64,000 nt of DNA, from assembly GCF_000092065.1 (NCBI RefSeq), contig NC_009359.1:1-64000 (forward strand), given 5' to 3'. Below, piece by piece: positions 47,210 to 56,683 of the stretch. A program made the position numbers and the translations under genes. The notes beneath the pieces are model-generated. The model searched no databases, was not told where the DNA came from, and saw only the letters and a program-made list of their open reading frames with translations. Numbering within the stretch: position 1 is the first letter of the stretch; every line of letters begins with the position of its first letter. The DNA comes from Ostreococcus lucimarinus CCE9901 (taxonomy: Eukaryota; Chlorophyta; Mamiellophyceae; Mamiellales; Bathycoccaceae).

Positions 47210-47422
47210 TCCTAGAACACCGTCCGTTAGTTTATCACGCACCACTTCGTTCATCGCGCGCGTCGCTTTCGCGCCCGCTCGCGGCCGTCTCCTTCTTCTC
47301 TCCTCTCCTCTCTTCGCGCGTCCGCGGCGGCTCGCGGTCCCGGTCCTTCTCAAGATGTCCCGCCCGATCGACGCCCACTTCGATCGGCATCGCGCGACGC
47401 GCGCGTGGACGTTGGACGCGCG

Positions 47423-48541
47423 ATGCGACGCCGCGCGCGCGAGTCGACGCGCGGTGCGTTCGCGTGCGTTCTGTTCGCGCTGCTCGCCGCGGTGTGCGCG
47501 CGCGCGAGCGATTACTACGCCGCGCTCGGCGTGTCGCGCGGCGCGGAGGAGTCCCAGATCAAGCGCGCGTACCGAAAGCTCGCGCTGAAGTACCACCCGG
47601 ATAAGAACCCGAACGACGAGCGCGCGAAGAAAAAGTTCACGGAAATCTCGCAGGCGTACGAGGTGCTGAGCGATAAGGAGAAGCGGTCGATATACGATCG
47701 GTACGGCGAGGACGGGGTGAAGCAACACGAACAGAGCGGCGGACGAGGCGGCGGCGGGGCGCAAGATATCTTTAGTCAGTTCTTCGGCGGCGGTGGACCG
47801 TTCGGAGGATTCGGGGGATTCGGAGGAGAACAGGAAGAACCGGAAACGCCGAAAGGGACGACGATTAAGGTTGATTTGGGGATGACGGTGAAGGAAATTT
47901 ATCTCGGGGCGACGGCGCCGGTGACGCGGGAAAAGTTGGTGACGAAGAGCGCGAGAGGGACGAGGAAGTGTAACTGCCGACAGAAGCTCGTGACGCGACA
48001 AGTCGGACCGGGGATGTATCAGCAGTACACCGAGCAAACGTGCGAGGATTGCCCGAACGTTAAATTGGTGCGCGAGCGCGCGGATCTAAAAGTCGAGGTC
48101 GATGCGGGCGCCCCCGTCGGGCACGAAATTCTATTTTTTGAAGAAGGCGACGCGATGATCGATGGCGACCCCGGAGATTTGCTCTTCGTCGTGCAAACTT
48201 TGGAGGATAAAGAGAACAGGATCACGCGCGTCGGTAAGAGCGATTTGCACATGACGTACGAAATTACCCTCGTCGAGGCGCTCAACGGATTTTCTAAAAT
48301 CTTCAAGCACTACGACGGCCACGACGTCGTCATCGCTCGAACCGGGGTGACGGTACCTTTCGACAAAATGACGCTCAAGGGCGAAGGCTTGCCGAAGCAC
48401 AATCAATTCAAAAAGTTCGGTGACATGTTCATCACGTTTCAAGTCCAGTTCCCGGCGTCGTTGGACCAGAAGCAACGCGACGTCGTCTCGAAGACGTTCG
48501 CCTCGTCGAAATTTGTCGAGGTCGGCAAAGTGGTCGTATAA
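47423..48541 (+). CDS. ER-lumen J-domain co-chaperone, ERdj3/DNAJB11 type
   Basis: 372 aa from the ATG at 47423; the open frame before it starts with a non-ATG codon. A cleavable signal peptide (hydrophobic [15 protein letters not shown]) precedes the J domain (31-95, HPD at 58-60). A Gly/Phe-rich linker is followed by two beta-sandwich substrate domains with CNCRQK ... TCEDCPN, the Cys pattern typical of DNAJB11. It would recruit BiP/HSP70 to secretory proteins. No KDEL is present, as is usual for this family. Convergent with the DUF gene. Confidence 0.92.
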   Translation: MRRRARESTRGAFACVLFALLAAVCARASDYYAALGVSRGAEESQIKRAYRKLALKYHPDKNPNDERAKKKFTEISQAYEVLSDKEKRSIYDRYGEDGVKQHEQSGGRGGGGAQDIFSQFFGGGGPFGGFGGFGGEQEEPETPKGTTIKVDLGMTVKEIYLGATAPVTREKLVTKSARGTRKCNCRQKLVTRQVGPGMYQQYTEQTCEDCPNVKLVRERADLKVEVDAGAPVGHEILFFEEGDAMIDGDPGDLLFVVQTLEDKENRITRVGKSDLHMTYEITLVEALNGFSKIFKHYDGHDVVIARTGVTVPFDKMTLKGEGLPKHNQFKKFGDMFITFQVQFPASLDQKQRDVVSKTFASSKFVEVGKVVV

Positions 48542-48681
48542 ATCAATTACAACGTTGCGATGGTATATTTCACCAATAACCTATCGATTCTTGGATGATG
48601 TTAAACGTTCTTATTATTTGTTCTTCACCGTCTCGCGCGCTTGAAACGTTGTGTCGCGATTTCACGTCGGGAGTCGCGCTT

Positions 48682-49356
48682 TTACTTGAGCAGCAAATCC
48701 AGTTCGATTCGCGAAAAATCGACAGTCGCCGGCGACGTTTCGAGCTTCTTCCCCTTTCTACCGCCCATCGTCGTCGAACCGAGGATCAAGCTCGCCTCGA
48801 CGTTGGCCGTGAAGGCGGTCTTGTCGCCGTCGTGCAGCTCGAGATTCCTCTTCACGCAAAAGCCGTTTTGCATCGCCGGAGACGTCACGCCATTCGTCGT
48901 CAAAAACTGAAACCCGACGTACGGTTCGTGATCCTTGTAATCGAAGTTCCCGCTCACCTTCAGCTGCACCGCGTCCAAATCGAACGTCTTCTCGTAAAAC
49001 ACCGTGTGCTTGCGCGTGTCGAGATTAATGTCTCCGTTGAACCACGAATCCGTCACCTTCCACTGCAGGTTGGGCTTGTAATTGAAGACCTCCTTCCCGA
49101 ACGCCTCGCCATCGTTCGCCGCCTGCAGCGGCACGTCCGTCCCCGCCGTGACGACCACGTCCGGCGCGATCGGTATCCGCAATCGAAACTGCTTTCGAAT
49201 CCGCAGCAGCACCTCGGGCGCGCTTCCAAACTTGACGTACTTTTGCAGCGAATCGAGCCCGCTCTCCACCTTTCCCGTCAAGTCTTCCAGCGTGTCGACC
49301 GCGGCGTCGCGCGCGTCTTCCACGTGCTCGTTCCACGATTGTTGTTTTCGGTTCAT
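48682..49356 (-). CDS. Conserved plant-type protein of unknown function, beta-rich
   Basis: 224 aa, complete from ATG to stop. An N-terminal helix (residues 10-38, EDARDAAVDTLEDLTGKVES) precedes a long run of alternating strands (VLLRIRKQFRLRIPI, VVVTAGTD, LQWKVTDSWFNGDINLDT, VQLKVSGNFDYK, TAFTANVEASLILG). The alternating pattern resembles an outer-membrane barrel or lipid-binding sheet. I associate it with an uncharacterised plant/algal family but cannot name it. No transit peptide is evident. Divergent from GOT1 with 192 bp between starts. Confidence 0.65.
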   Translation of the reverse strand: MNRKQQSWNEHVEDARDAAVDTLEDLTGKVESGLDSLQKYVKFGSAPEVLLRIRKQFRLRIPIAPDVVVTAGTDVPLQAANDGEAFGKEVFNYKPNLQWKVTDSWFNGDINLDTRKHTVFYEKTFDLDAVQLKVSGNFDYKDHEPYVGFQFLTTNGVTSPAMQNGFCVKRNLELHDGDKTAFTANVEASLILGSTTMGGRKGKKLETSPATVDFSRIELDLLLK

Positions 49357-49548
49357 CGTCGCCGCGCTCGAGCGTCTCGCGCCTCGCGCCTCGCGTCGGG
49401 GCGTCGGGGCGTCTCGGAATCCGGTCGCGCGACCGGACGTCGACCGCGACCGCCCGGACGAGTCGCGAACGGTCGACGCGACCCGCAGACGGCGACGGCG
49501 ACCCGCGGACGGCGACGGGCGCGATGGACGATAGAAAAAGTGCGCGCG

Positions 49549-50055
49549 ATGACGAGCGATGATGGCGACGACGCGACGACGCGACGCGCGCGAGGGAACG
49601 ACGCGACGACGCGAGGACTGACGGCGACGACGACGGGACGAATTGCATCGTTTGTAGAAATCGGTATCGGGTTGACGAGCTTTGGATGCGGATTCACCGC
49701 GCTCGGGGTGGTGTTTTTCTTCGACCGAGGGTTGTTAGCGATGGGGAATCTGATGTTCCTGTCGGGGGTCACGCTCACGATCGGGCCGAAGCAGACGGTG
49801 AAGTTTTTCGTGAGGCCGAGGAACCAACGCGGGGCGTTTTGTTTTCTCTTCGGGCTGGCGTTGGTGCTGTACGGGTGGCCGTTTATCGGGTTATTGGTGG
49901 AAGGGTACGGGTTTGTGGCGCTGTTTAGTGCGTTCTTCCCGACGGTTTTGATATTTTTAAAGAGGGTTCCGGTGTTGGGGTCGTTTCTGTCGCTTCCGGG
50001 CGTGAAACACGTGACGACGAGCATCATAGGAAAATCGCAAACGCTGCCGGTGTGA
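49549..50055 (+). CDS. GOT1: GOT1 vesicle transport protein
   Basis: 168 aa from the ATG at 49549. After a ~30-residue polar N-terminus come four hydrophobic segments (about 33-53, 58-78, 94-113, 118-142). The family motif GIGLTSFGCGFTALGVVFFFDRGLLAMGN-like order is present, with TIGPKQT and YGWPFIG. GOT1 proteins are Golgi/ER membrane proteins needed for COPII vesicle traffic. The N-terminal extension is longer than in yeast Got1 and is Thr/Asp-rich. Confidence 0.92.
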   Translation: MTSDDGDDATTRRARGNDATTRGLTATTTGRIASFVEIGIGLTSFGCGFTALGVVFFFDRGLLAMGNLMFLSGVTLTIGPKQTVKFFVRPRNQRGAFCFLFGLALVLYGWPFIGLLVEGYGFVALFSAFFPTVLIFLKRVPVLGSFLSLPGVKHVTTSIIGKSQTLPV

Positions 50056-50198
50056 TCGCGTTCGCGGGGCGAAGGCGGAACTACCTAGAATAATAAGAAT
50101 CATTGTTGTGAATGGATGAATGTCATAGGGCGTATCTATATCTAGCGTTGTGTCGGCGTTGTCGTGTGTGTGTGCACGCGTGCGCGCGCTCGCGCGAT

Positions 50199-52058
50199 TT
50201 ACGCGCAGGCGGATGAATCCGCCGTGACGGTGTCGAACGCGGCTTCGTCGTCTTGCGCAGCTAATCGTTCCAGCGCTTCGATCGCGCTCGTACCGAAACC
50301 TTTCGGTTCACGGCTGGAGACGGAATCAACCACGAAGTCAAGCGTCACGATAGCCACTGCCGGTGTCGGCAAGCGCTTCGCGAACGGAACGTAAACGTCG
50401 GCGTACGGCGCTCGATGCGCGGACTTGTTGGGAGCCATATCGACGACGACGACGACGGGAGAGTTCCTCGGGGACGAGGGCGACAATGAATCGCCGATGT
50501 CTTCGATTCGCGTCACCACGGCGCCATCGGCTCGAGCGAATTGCATGTTCATCTCGAGCTGATTCGAGTCGCGAAATTTGCCGAGATAGACGAAGTGCCA
50601 GGTCGAGAAAACTTTTGCGCCACCGTTCTCTCGCGCTCGTTTCGGTCCACCGAGATTTCCGCACGAGTCGCCTTGGATCTCGAACGCATCTTCATCCACG
50701 CAGCGTTGCTGTTCCAAACACGATTTCACCCACGCGCTGCTCAAGATCCAGCACCCTTGGATGAGCGCTTCGTAAAATTTGGCGCTCTTCTTTCGTAAAA
50801 CCATGCTTCCGGAATCAACCTTGCCTTTGCCGAAGACGACGTGCGTCGTTTGAGGCGAAAACATCGACTCATAGACGAAGTCAAACTGCTTGCAGAACTT
50901 TTCCAATTCCTTCTTTTCGGCGTCAGACAAGAGAGAGCCGCACACGCGAGTCTCGCGCGTCGTCTTGAGAAGTTCGTAGCTGGAATCCGAAGGATCGATG
51001 GAAACGAGCGACTTTTGACGCTTTGTCGCAGACTTGCCGTTCGTCGGCGCTTGTGCGCGCTTCAAACTGGGCGCTCTCGTAGCCGGTCGCTGCGCGGGCA
51101 GAAGCGCGAGAGGAAGAGTCGAGTGCGCCGGGCACGAAATTGAAAAGTGCTCGCCGTCGTACGTCGTTCCCTGAACCAGTCGCGCGCACCAAATATGATA
51201 CGATTTCTTGCATCTCGATTCGCTGCACCCCGACGGAGCACCCACTTTCTTGCAGTAGGCACACTTCAGACTTTTCGCTCTCCGGACCTCCGCGCAAACG
51301 TTCGTCAAGCCTCCGTCGACTGAGCTCACGACGAGCGGCGCCCAAAGCGCGCACGTCGTGTGACAGTGTTCCACGACCGTTTTCCTCGAAATCTTCTCCT
51401 CGAAACGTTCGACGCTTTCCCCAACCTCGCTCCCACGCTTGCAAAACGCGCACGGATGGCGACCCTGGACGGCAGCGTTCGGATCGATCACCGCTCCCGT
51501 CCACGGCGCGCGCGTCTCCCTCTCCACCGTCTCCTCCGTCGCCGTCGACGCTTCTTCTAATTCCCCCACCAACTCCTCAAACGCCCCGTTCCCACGTCGC
51601 CCACCTCCGTTTTCATCTCCAAACGCATGCGGTAGCGTTGGAAGCTTTCGCATGTTCGCCATGATCTCCTTCAACTGCGACACGCTCGTTCTTCGCTGCG
51701 GCGCTCGCGCGTTGTGCTTCCTCAGCTGCGTCGCCGGAATCTGTGACCCATACGGCACTTCCGTCTCCATCACCGACGCCACCGCCGCCAAAACGTTCGT
51801 ATACGCGCTCACAATCTTCTCAAACCGCTCATCCTTCCGCGACTCTCGCTTCGTGCACGGCGCTCTGCACGTCGGGCACGGCTGTTTCCTATCGAACAAC
51901 GTCTTCGCGCACGCCGCGCAAAAATAATGCGAGCACGCCAGCTTCGTCGGCTTTTTCGGCAGGCTCAGGCACACCGCGCAGCACAAGTGTTGTCCGAGCG
52001 CGTCCAGCGACGTCGTCAGCGTCGTTTTCGCCGTCTCCAGGCACGCGTCCAGCGTCAT
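50199..52058 (-). CDS. BARD1: BARD1/BRCA1-like RING - ePHD - BRCT protein
   Basis: 619 aa. RING finger at C27-x2-C30-x11-C42-x-H44-x2-C47-x2-C50-x10-C61-x2-C64. A Cys/His-rich extended PHD (about 205-315) follows: HPCAFCKRG, HTTCALWAP, CAYCKKVGAPSGC, HIWCARLV. Two BRCT domains close the protein (about 370-465, with a CWILSSAWVKSC strand, and about 480-600). This RING-ePHD-BRCT layout is that of plant BRCA1/BARD1, ubiquitin-ligase partners in double-strand break repair. Plants also use BARD1/ROW1 for transcriptional repression. Whether it is BRCA1 or BARD1 needs a tree. No ankyrin repeats, as expected for the plant type. Confidence 0.85.
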   Translation of the reverse strand: MTLDACLETAKTTLTTSLDALGQHLCCAVCLSLPKKPTKLACSHYFCAACAKTLFDRKQPCPTCRAPCTKRESRKDERFEKIVSAYTNVLAAVASVMETEVPYGSQIPATQLRKHNARAPQRRTSVSQLKEIMANMRKLPTLPHAFGDENGGGRRGNGAFEELVGELEEASTATEETVERETRAPWTGAVIDPNAAVQGRHPCAFCKRGSEVGESVERFEEKISRKTVVEHCHTTCALWAPLVVSSVDGGLTNVCAEVRRAKSLKCAYCKKVGAPSGCSESRCKKSYHIWCARLVQGTTYDGEHFSISCPAHSTLPLALLPAQRPATRAPSLKRAQAPTNGKSATKRQKSLVSIDPSDSSYELLKTTRETRVCGSLLSDAEKKELEKFCKQFDFVYESMFSPQTTHVVFGKGKVDSGSMVLRKKSAKFYEALIQGCWILSSAWVKSCLEQQRCVDEDAFEIQGDSCGNLGGPKRARENGGAKVFSTWHFVYLGKFRDSNQLEMNMQFARADGAVVTRIEDIGDSLSPSSPRNSPVVVVVDMAPNKSAHRAPYADVYVPFAKRLPTPAVAIVTLDFVVDSVSSREPKGFGTSAIEALERLAAQDDEAAFDTVTADSSACA

Positions 52059-52283
52059 CCTTCGGTGCCTCGTTTGAATTCAATCGAATGCAATCCACCA
52101 CCGTTTCCTCGTTTCCGCCTCGTTTCCGCGTCGCGTCGCGTCGCGTCGCGCGCGCGCGTCGACGGCGTCGCGTCGCGTCGCGCGCGCGTCTCGTCGTCCG
52201 TCCTCGCGCGCCGTCGCGCGTCGCGCTCTCCCGTCGCGCGCGCCGCCGTCTGTCGCGTCCGAGAGCGTCTTCTCGGACGCGCC

Positions 52284-52313
52284 GATCGATCGATCGGATC
52301 GATCGATCGATCG
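52284..52313. repeat. (GATC)n cluster in divergent promoter
   Basis: Three GATC units, one extra G, then four GATC units, about 20-50 bp before the ATG of the lumen protein gene and in the interval shared with the BARD1-like gene. Confidence 0.9.
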
Positions 52314-52334
52314 AATGATCGGCACTCGGCGACG

Positions 52335-52919
52335 ATGATGATGATGGTGAGGACGACGACGACGAGGACGACGACGACGACGACGACGCGCGCGAACGCG
52401 CGCGCGACGAAGCGACGAACGACGCGCGTCGCGACGCGCGCGCGCGCGAACGGCGAACGAGGAACGTCGGCGTCGGCGGCGTCGACGTCGCGGGACGACG
52501 GGCGTAACCGTATCGGGGAAATCGTCGCGACGACGGCGAGCGCTTTGGCGCTCGCGATGGGCGCGCCGGACGCGCGGGCGATCGACATGCAAATAGTGGA
52601 TTCGACGACGTCCGAGTACATGCGACGACGGGACGAGGCGGCGAGTTTTAAGTGCTCGGGCGGGATGTTCGATTGCGATTCGGATAGACGAGAGTACGCG
52701 CGCGCGCAGACGGAGCGCCTGCGAGCGAGAATCGCGACGAGGGATCCGGAGATGGACGCCGAGGAGGTTTCGCCGTGCACGGTGGAGGATCCGTGCACGG
52801 ATAACGTGCTGCAGGCGGCGTTGGCGGGGGTGCAAGGCTTGACGACGAGCGAAAAATTGGAAAAGATGGGACGACCGACGGACGCGGTGAATTCGTCGAG
52901 TCAGTATTTCGGTTTTTGA
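52335..52919 (+). CDS. Predicted thylakoid-lumen protein, unknown
   Basis: 194 aa from MMMMV at 52335. The first ~60 residues are Thr/Arg-rich without acids, like a plastid transit peptide. A hydrophobic stretch ending in an AxA-type site (IGEIVATTASALALAMGAPDARA) follows. This two-part signal is typical of import into the thylakoid lumen. The mature part (~110 aa) has four Cys (FKCSGGMFDC, SPCTVEDPC) and an amphipathic helix. I do not recognise the family; PsaN and other small lumen proteins were considered and do not match. Twin-Arg is absent, so Sec-type transfer is likelier. Its stop is 37 bp from the polymerase stop. Confidence 0.62.
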   Translation: MMMMVRTTTTRTTTTTTTRANARATKRRTTRVATRARANGERGTSASAASTSRDDGRNRIGEIVATTASALALAMGAPDARAIDMQIVDSTTSEYMRRRDEAASFKCSGGMFDCDSDRREYARAQTERLRARIATRDPEMDAEEVSPCTVEDPCTDNVLQAALAGVQGLTTSEKLEKMGRPTDAVNSSSQYFGF

Positions 52920-52956
52920 AAATGAATGCGGCGTGTAATCGAATCAATCTAAACAT

Positions 52957-55203
52957 CTATGCTTCTATTAGGTGCGTGGCTTCGTCGACCGCGCTGTCTT
53001 CCTCGCGCAGCTCGCCCCAAGACGTGCCGACGGCGAGTTTGATTGGCGTCGGCACGGCGAGTTTGATCGCGTTCTCCATGACGTTCTTCACCGCTCGCGC
53101 GCACTCTGGGACGTAGTCTTCGTCGACTTCGAACAAAAGTTCGTCGTGGATCTGTGCGACGAGAGTGACGCGCTTTTTATTCACTGATCCCGGCGCGACG
53201 TCGTTTGCAAATCTTCCCGCGCCGACGGCGCTCGTCCATCGCAGCATCGCCGTCTTCATCATGTCCGCGGCTGTTCCTTGAATGATCGTATTCACAGCTT
53301 GCCTTTGCGCCTCGCTGCGTTCGCTGAAGACTTTGGAGTGGATTTTCGGCAACGCGCGATGTCGACCGGACATCGGAAGCGTCACCGCTCCGGTTTGTTC
53401 CGCGCGTTGCAACACGCGAGTTATCCATTGATTCACCTTTGGAAACGCTCGATGAAACGCGGCGATGTATCCCTGCGCCTCGCTCTTCGGTACGCCGAGT
53501 TTTTCGGCCAAACCCGTGGCGTGTTGGCCGTACACGATTCCGTACGCCGTGCGCTTGGCGATGTCACGCGTGCTCTTTTCCGCTGGCGCGTCGAGCGGTA
53601 AGCCTTTACCGGCGTTCCAAATCGCCACGAACACGTCGCCTTTCGCCTGTCGTAACAGCGATATGAGGCGATCATCGCCGCTCAAGTGTGCCAAAACTCG
53701 CAGTTCAATTTGACTGTAATCCGCCGCGATGAATGTGCGCCCGGTGGGTGCGACGAAGCAGTTTCGCATCGTTCCCCGACCTACTTGCTGAATGTTAGGA
53801 TGACTCGAGGACAATCTCCCGGTCGCCGTCTTTGTGTTGTTCCATTGCGTGTGAATTCTGGCGCGACCGTCGGCGGCGATGACGGCTGATTTGTCGTAAT
53901 TGTCGCACATCGCTCTTTCTTTCAACGCGCCTCGATGATTCAACACGATTTGTGCGAAATGATGATGCTTCACTAGCGACTGCAGGACTTCGACACTCGT
54001 CGATAAATGGCTCGACTTGGAACCTTTCATCGCGTGCGCGCTCGGCGTCGGTAGCTTGAGCTTGTTATACAAGACGTCGGCGACTTGCTGCGCGCTCGCC
54101 AAATTGATGTCGACTCCGATGCACTTTTGGGCCTCGCGCTCAAGCTCTTCGACGCGACGATTCGCGGCCCGTCTCTGCTCGTCCGCGCGCGTCCGATCGA
54201 ACCCAACACCGTGGTGTTGAAGCACGCCGAGAGCGACTGCGACTTTGGCTTCGACGTCTCGCGCGAGCGGGGCGTCGCCTCGAGGGACGAACGAAAGCGC
54301 CGCGGTCAAGTCGGATTGAAAACACCCGAGCGCGTCGCTCCATGATGCATCTTTACACGCGCCCGTGTCCGCGATGCCCCCATCGTAGGCGCGATCGGGA
54401 TTGGCCAACCACGCGTCGATGCGACAATCGACGACGCGCGTCGTCGACGCGTCCACGCCAGTCACGCCCGCGTCCATCGCCGCGTGAACGATGTCTTGCG
54501 CGTGATACGTCACAACTCGACACTTCGCAAAAATCTTTTCTAAACGCGCTCTCGTCGTCGCGCGGTTCGCGGCGCGCAAAAAAAACGCCTCTCCCGTCGA
54601 CGCCATCACCGCGCCGAAACCGAGCACCGCTCGATCGACGGCGGACGCGTCGTCGTCGTCGCCATCGTCAGCATCACCACCGACCGCCGAAAGAGTCGCG
54701 AAGCGTTTCGCCGCCTTTTTCGCCGCCTTCTTTTCGTTCGCATCGACGTCACGAAAATTCGAACTGTACCCGAACCAAATCTCCAAGTCTCCCGCCACGC
54801 GCGCGACGTCTCTTCGCAGCACGCCGAGCGCGCACGTCGCGTCCTCGCCGCCATCCTCCAACGCTCGATCGAACGCCTCTCCGCTGTGGTCCGCATCGCA
54901 CCACGCCGCATTTTTCTCGAAATCAATCCCCTCCATCGCGTCTCCTCGTCCGGTCTCGAACGCCAACGCCATCGCCTCCGCCTCCGCGCTCGGTTTCGCC
55001 TTCGCCTTCGCCTTCGCCTTCGCCTTCGCGCGTCGCTTCTCGCCGCCGCCGCGCGTCGTCGTCGTCGTCGTCGTCGCCGGGCGTTTCCGCGTCGCCGACG
55101 CGTCGGCGTCGACGAACACCGGCGCGACGGTCGTCGTCGTCGTCGTTTCCGTCGCGTCGCCGGGCGGCGGTTTGGTTTTCCATCGCCATCGAAACGTCGC
55201 CAT
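52957..55203 (-). CDS. Family A DNA polymerase, POLQ/POLN type without helicase
   Basis: 748 aa. A low-complexity N-terminus (Thr runs, Lys-Ala repeat) precedes a degenerate RNase H-like exonuclease region (about 150-320), with no clear DEDD set. The polymerase domain (about 340-748) contains TATGRLSSSHPNIQQV, and motif A is DYSQIELRVLAHLSGD (D495). Motif B is RDIAKRTAYGIVYG, and motif C is QIHDELLFEVD (D687). Motif spacing and the DVF..IW segment resemble polymerases theta/nu rather than the plant organellar POPs, and no helicase domain is present. Such enzymes act in end joining or lesion bypass. It is divergent from the aldo-keto reductase gene. Confidence 0.82.
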   Translation of the reverse strand: MATFRWRWKTKPPPGDATETTTTTTVAPVFVDADASATRKRPATTTTTTTRGGGEKRRAKAKAKAKAKAKPSAEAEAMALAFETGRGDAMEGIDFEKNAAWCDADHSGEAFDRALEDGGEDATCALGVLRRDVARVAGDLEIWFGYSSNFRDVDANEKKAAKKAAKRFATLSAVGGDADDGDDDDASAVDRAVLGFGAVMASTGEAFFLRAANRATTRARLEKIFAKCRVVTYHAQDIVHAAMDAGVTGVDASTTRVVDCRIDAWLANPDRAYDGGIADTGACKDASWSDALGCFQSDLTAALSFVPRGDAPLARDVEAKVAVALGVLQHHGVGFDRTRADEQRRAANRRVEELEREAQKCIGVDINLASAQQVADVLYNKLKLPTPSAHAMKGSKSSHLSTSVEVLQSLVKHHHFAQIVLNHRGALKERAMCDNYDKSAVIAADGRARIHTQWNNTKTATGRLSSSHPNIQQVGRGTMRNCFVAPTGRTFIAADYSQIELRVLAHLSGDDRLISLLRQAKGDVFVAIWNAGKGLPLDAPAEKSTRDIAKRTAYGIVYGQHATGLAEKLGVPKSEAQGYIAAFHRAFPKVNQWITRVLQRAEQTGAVTLPMSGRHRALPKIHSKVFSERSEAQRQAVNTIIQGTAADMMKTAMLRWTSAVGAGRFANDVAPGSVNKKRVTLVAQIHDELLFEVDEDYVPECARAVKNVMENAIKLAVPTPIKLAVGTSWGELREEDSAVDEATHLIEA

Positions 55204-55468
55204 CGCGCGCCGTCGCGTCGCGCGCGCCGCTCGCGCGTCGCGACGCCGCGAGAACTACGCGCGATGCGCCTCGCGCGCGCGCGTGACGGCGTCGGCGCGC
55301 GATGGCGTCGCGTCGCGTCGTCGCATCGTCGTCGCGAAGTGCGGTGACGCGCGCGTCACATCGAAGCGACGCGCGCGTTCGCCGCGCGACGCTTCGACGG
55401 ACGCGACGGACGCGCGCGCGCGCGTCTTCAGCGCGCGCGTCGTCGTCGCGTGCGCGATCGCGATCGCG

Positions 55469-56539
55469 ATGGCGTCCGGACGCGCCGGGACGCCGGCGGC
55501 GACGCTCGGGACGCTGCGCGCGCACGACGCGAAGCGCGCGCTCGCGGTGGATCGGTTGATCCTGGGGGCGTCGCCGCTGGCGGGAATATACCGCGGCGTC
55601 GACGCGAGCGAGGCCGCGGCGACGGTGCGCGCGGCGCTCGACGTCGGGTTCACGCGGTTCGACACGGCGCCGCACTACGGGTTGGGGCTGAGCGAGACGC
55701 GCCTGGGCGAGGCGCTGCGAACGCACGCGAAGAAGGCGGTGAAGGTGTACACCAAGGTGGGAAGGGTGATGAAACCGATGGATGAAGTGACGGAAAGCGA
55801 ACGCGAGTCGGTGGTCGAGTGGGGGAACGTGCCGGGAAACGACGGGTGCATATTTCCAGACGCCCCGCGAGACGTGTTGCCCGTGCTCGATTATTCCGCG
55901 AATGGGTTCGTGCGATCGCACGCCGATAGTTTAAACAGGCTTGGGATTGATAGAATAGAGGGATTGAGGATTCACGACGCCGAGACGCCCGAAAGGTTCG
56001 AGGCGGCGACGACCGGGGGCGGCGTGCGCGCGTTGACGGCGCTTCGCGACGCGGGAACCATTTCAGAGGTATCGCTCGGGATGAACGACGCCTCGTACGT
56101 GTTGCGAATGATTCGCGAGAATCCCCCAGGAACGTTCGACTCGGTCATGATGGCCGGTTCGTGGAACTTGCTCGATCAAGACGGTCTCGAAGTCTTGCTC
56201 GAGTGCCAAGCGCGAAACATCAAGGTGCACAACGCCGGCGTCTTCGCCAGCGGCGTCCTCGTCGGCGGTTCGCACTACAAGTACGGCCCCGCTCCCGACG
56301 AGATCAAGCGGCGCACCGAAAAGTGGAACGTCTTGGCGCGCGCGTACGACATCCCTCTCCCCGCCATCGCCCTCGCCTTCGCCCTCACTCCCGAAGTCGT
56401 CGACTCGTGCGCCGTCGGCGTCAAGTCCCCCGACGAGGTCGCCCAATCCGTCGCCTGGCTCGCCGACGCCGCCCGCGTCCCGCGCCAGCTTTGGCTCGAC
56501 GCGTTTTCTCAAGGTTTACTCGCGTGGATCCCGTCCTAG
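55469..56539 (+). CDS. Aldo-keto reductase, aldose dehydrogenase type
   Basis: 356 aa from the ATG at 55469. TIM-barrel AKR with FDTAPHYGLGLSETRLG (D65, Y70), YTKVGR (K96) and an IHD strand supplying the active-site tetrad. The C-terminal phosphate-binding region is replaced by VVDSCAVGVKSPDEV. The type resembles L-fucose/D-threo-aldose dehydrogenases and L-galactose dehydrogenase, the last being a plant vitamin C enzyme. Which sugar is oxidised is not decided by sequence. An in-frame upstream extension lacks an ATG and is Arg-rich. Confidence 0.85.
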   Translation: MASGRAGTPAATLGTLRAHDAKRALAVDRLILGASPLAGIYRGVDASEAAATVRAALDVGFTRFDTAPHYGLGLSETRLGEALRTHAKKAVKVYTKVGRVMKPMDEVTESERESVVEWGNVPGNDGCIFPDAPRDVLPVLDYSANGFVRSHADSLNRLGIDRIEGLRIHDAETPERFEAATTGGGVRALTALRDAGTISEVSLGMNDASYVLRMIRENPPGTFDSVMMAGSWNLLDQDGLEVLLECQARNIKVHNAGVFASGVLVGGSHYKYGPAPDEIKRRTEKWNVLARAYDIPLPAIALAFALTPEVVDSCAVGVKSPDEVAQSVAWLADAARVPRQLWLDAFSQGLLAWIPS

Positions 56540-56683
56540 GCCCTCGTTCGTCGCGACGACCACGTAATTCAGAAACTTTCGGAAACGCTCGTGCCCACAC
56601 CCGATCTCGCCTTTTCGCGCGCGAAGATCTCCGCTGACGGGGATCGATCTGGGGAACATTTCGACACATCGCGACGCGCGGTG

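Noticed and set aside
48595-49548. Long upstream extension of GOT1
   Set aside because: It lies antisense to the beta-rich DUF gene and adds ~318 Arg-rich residues not found in GOT1 proteins.
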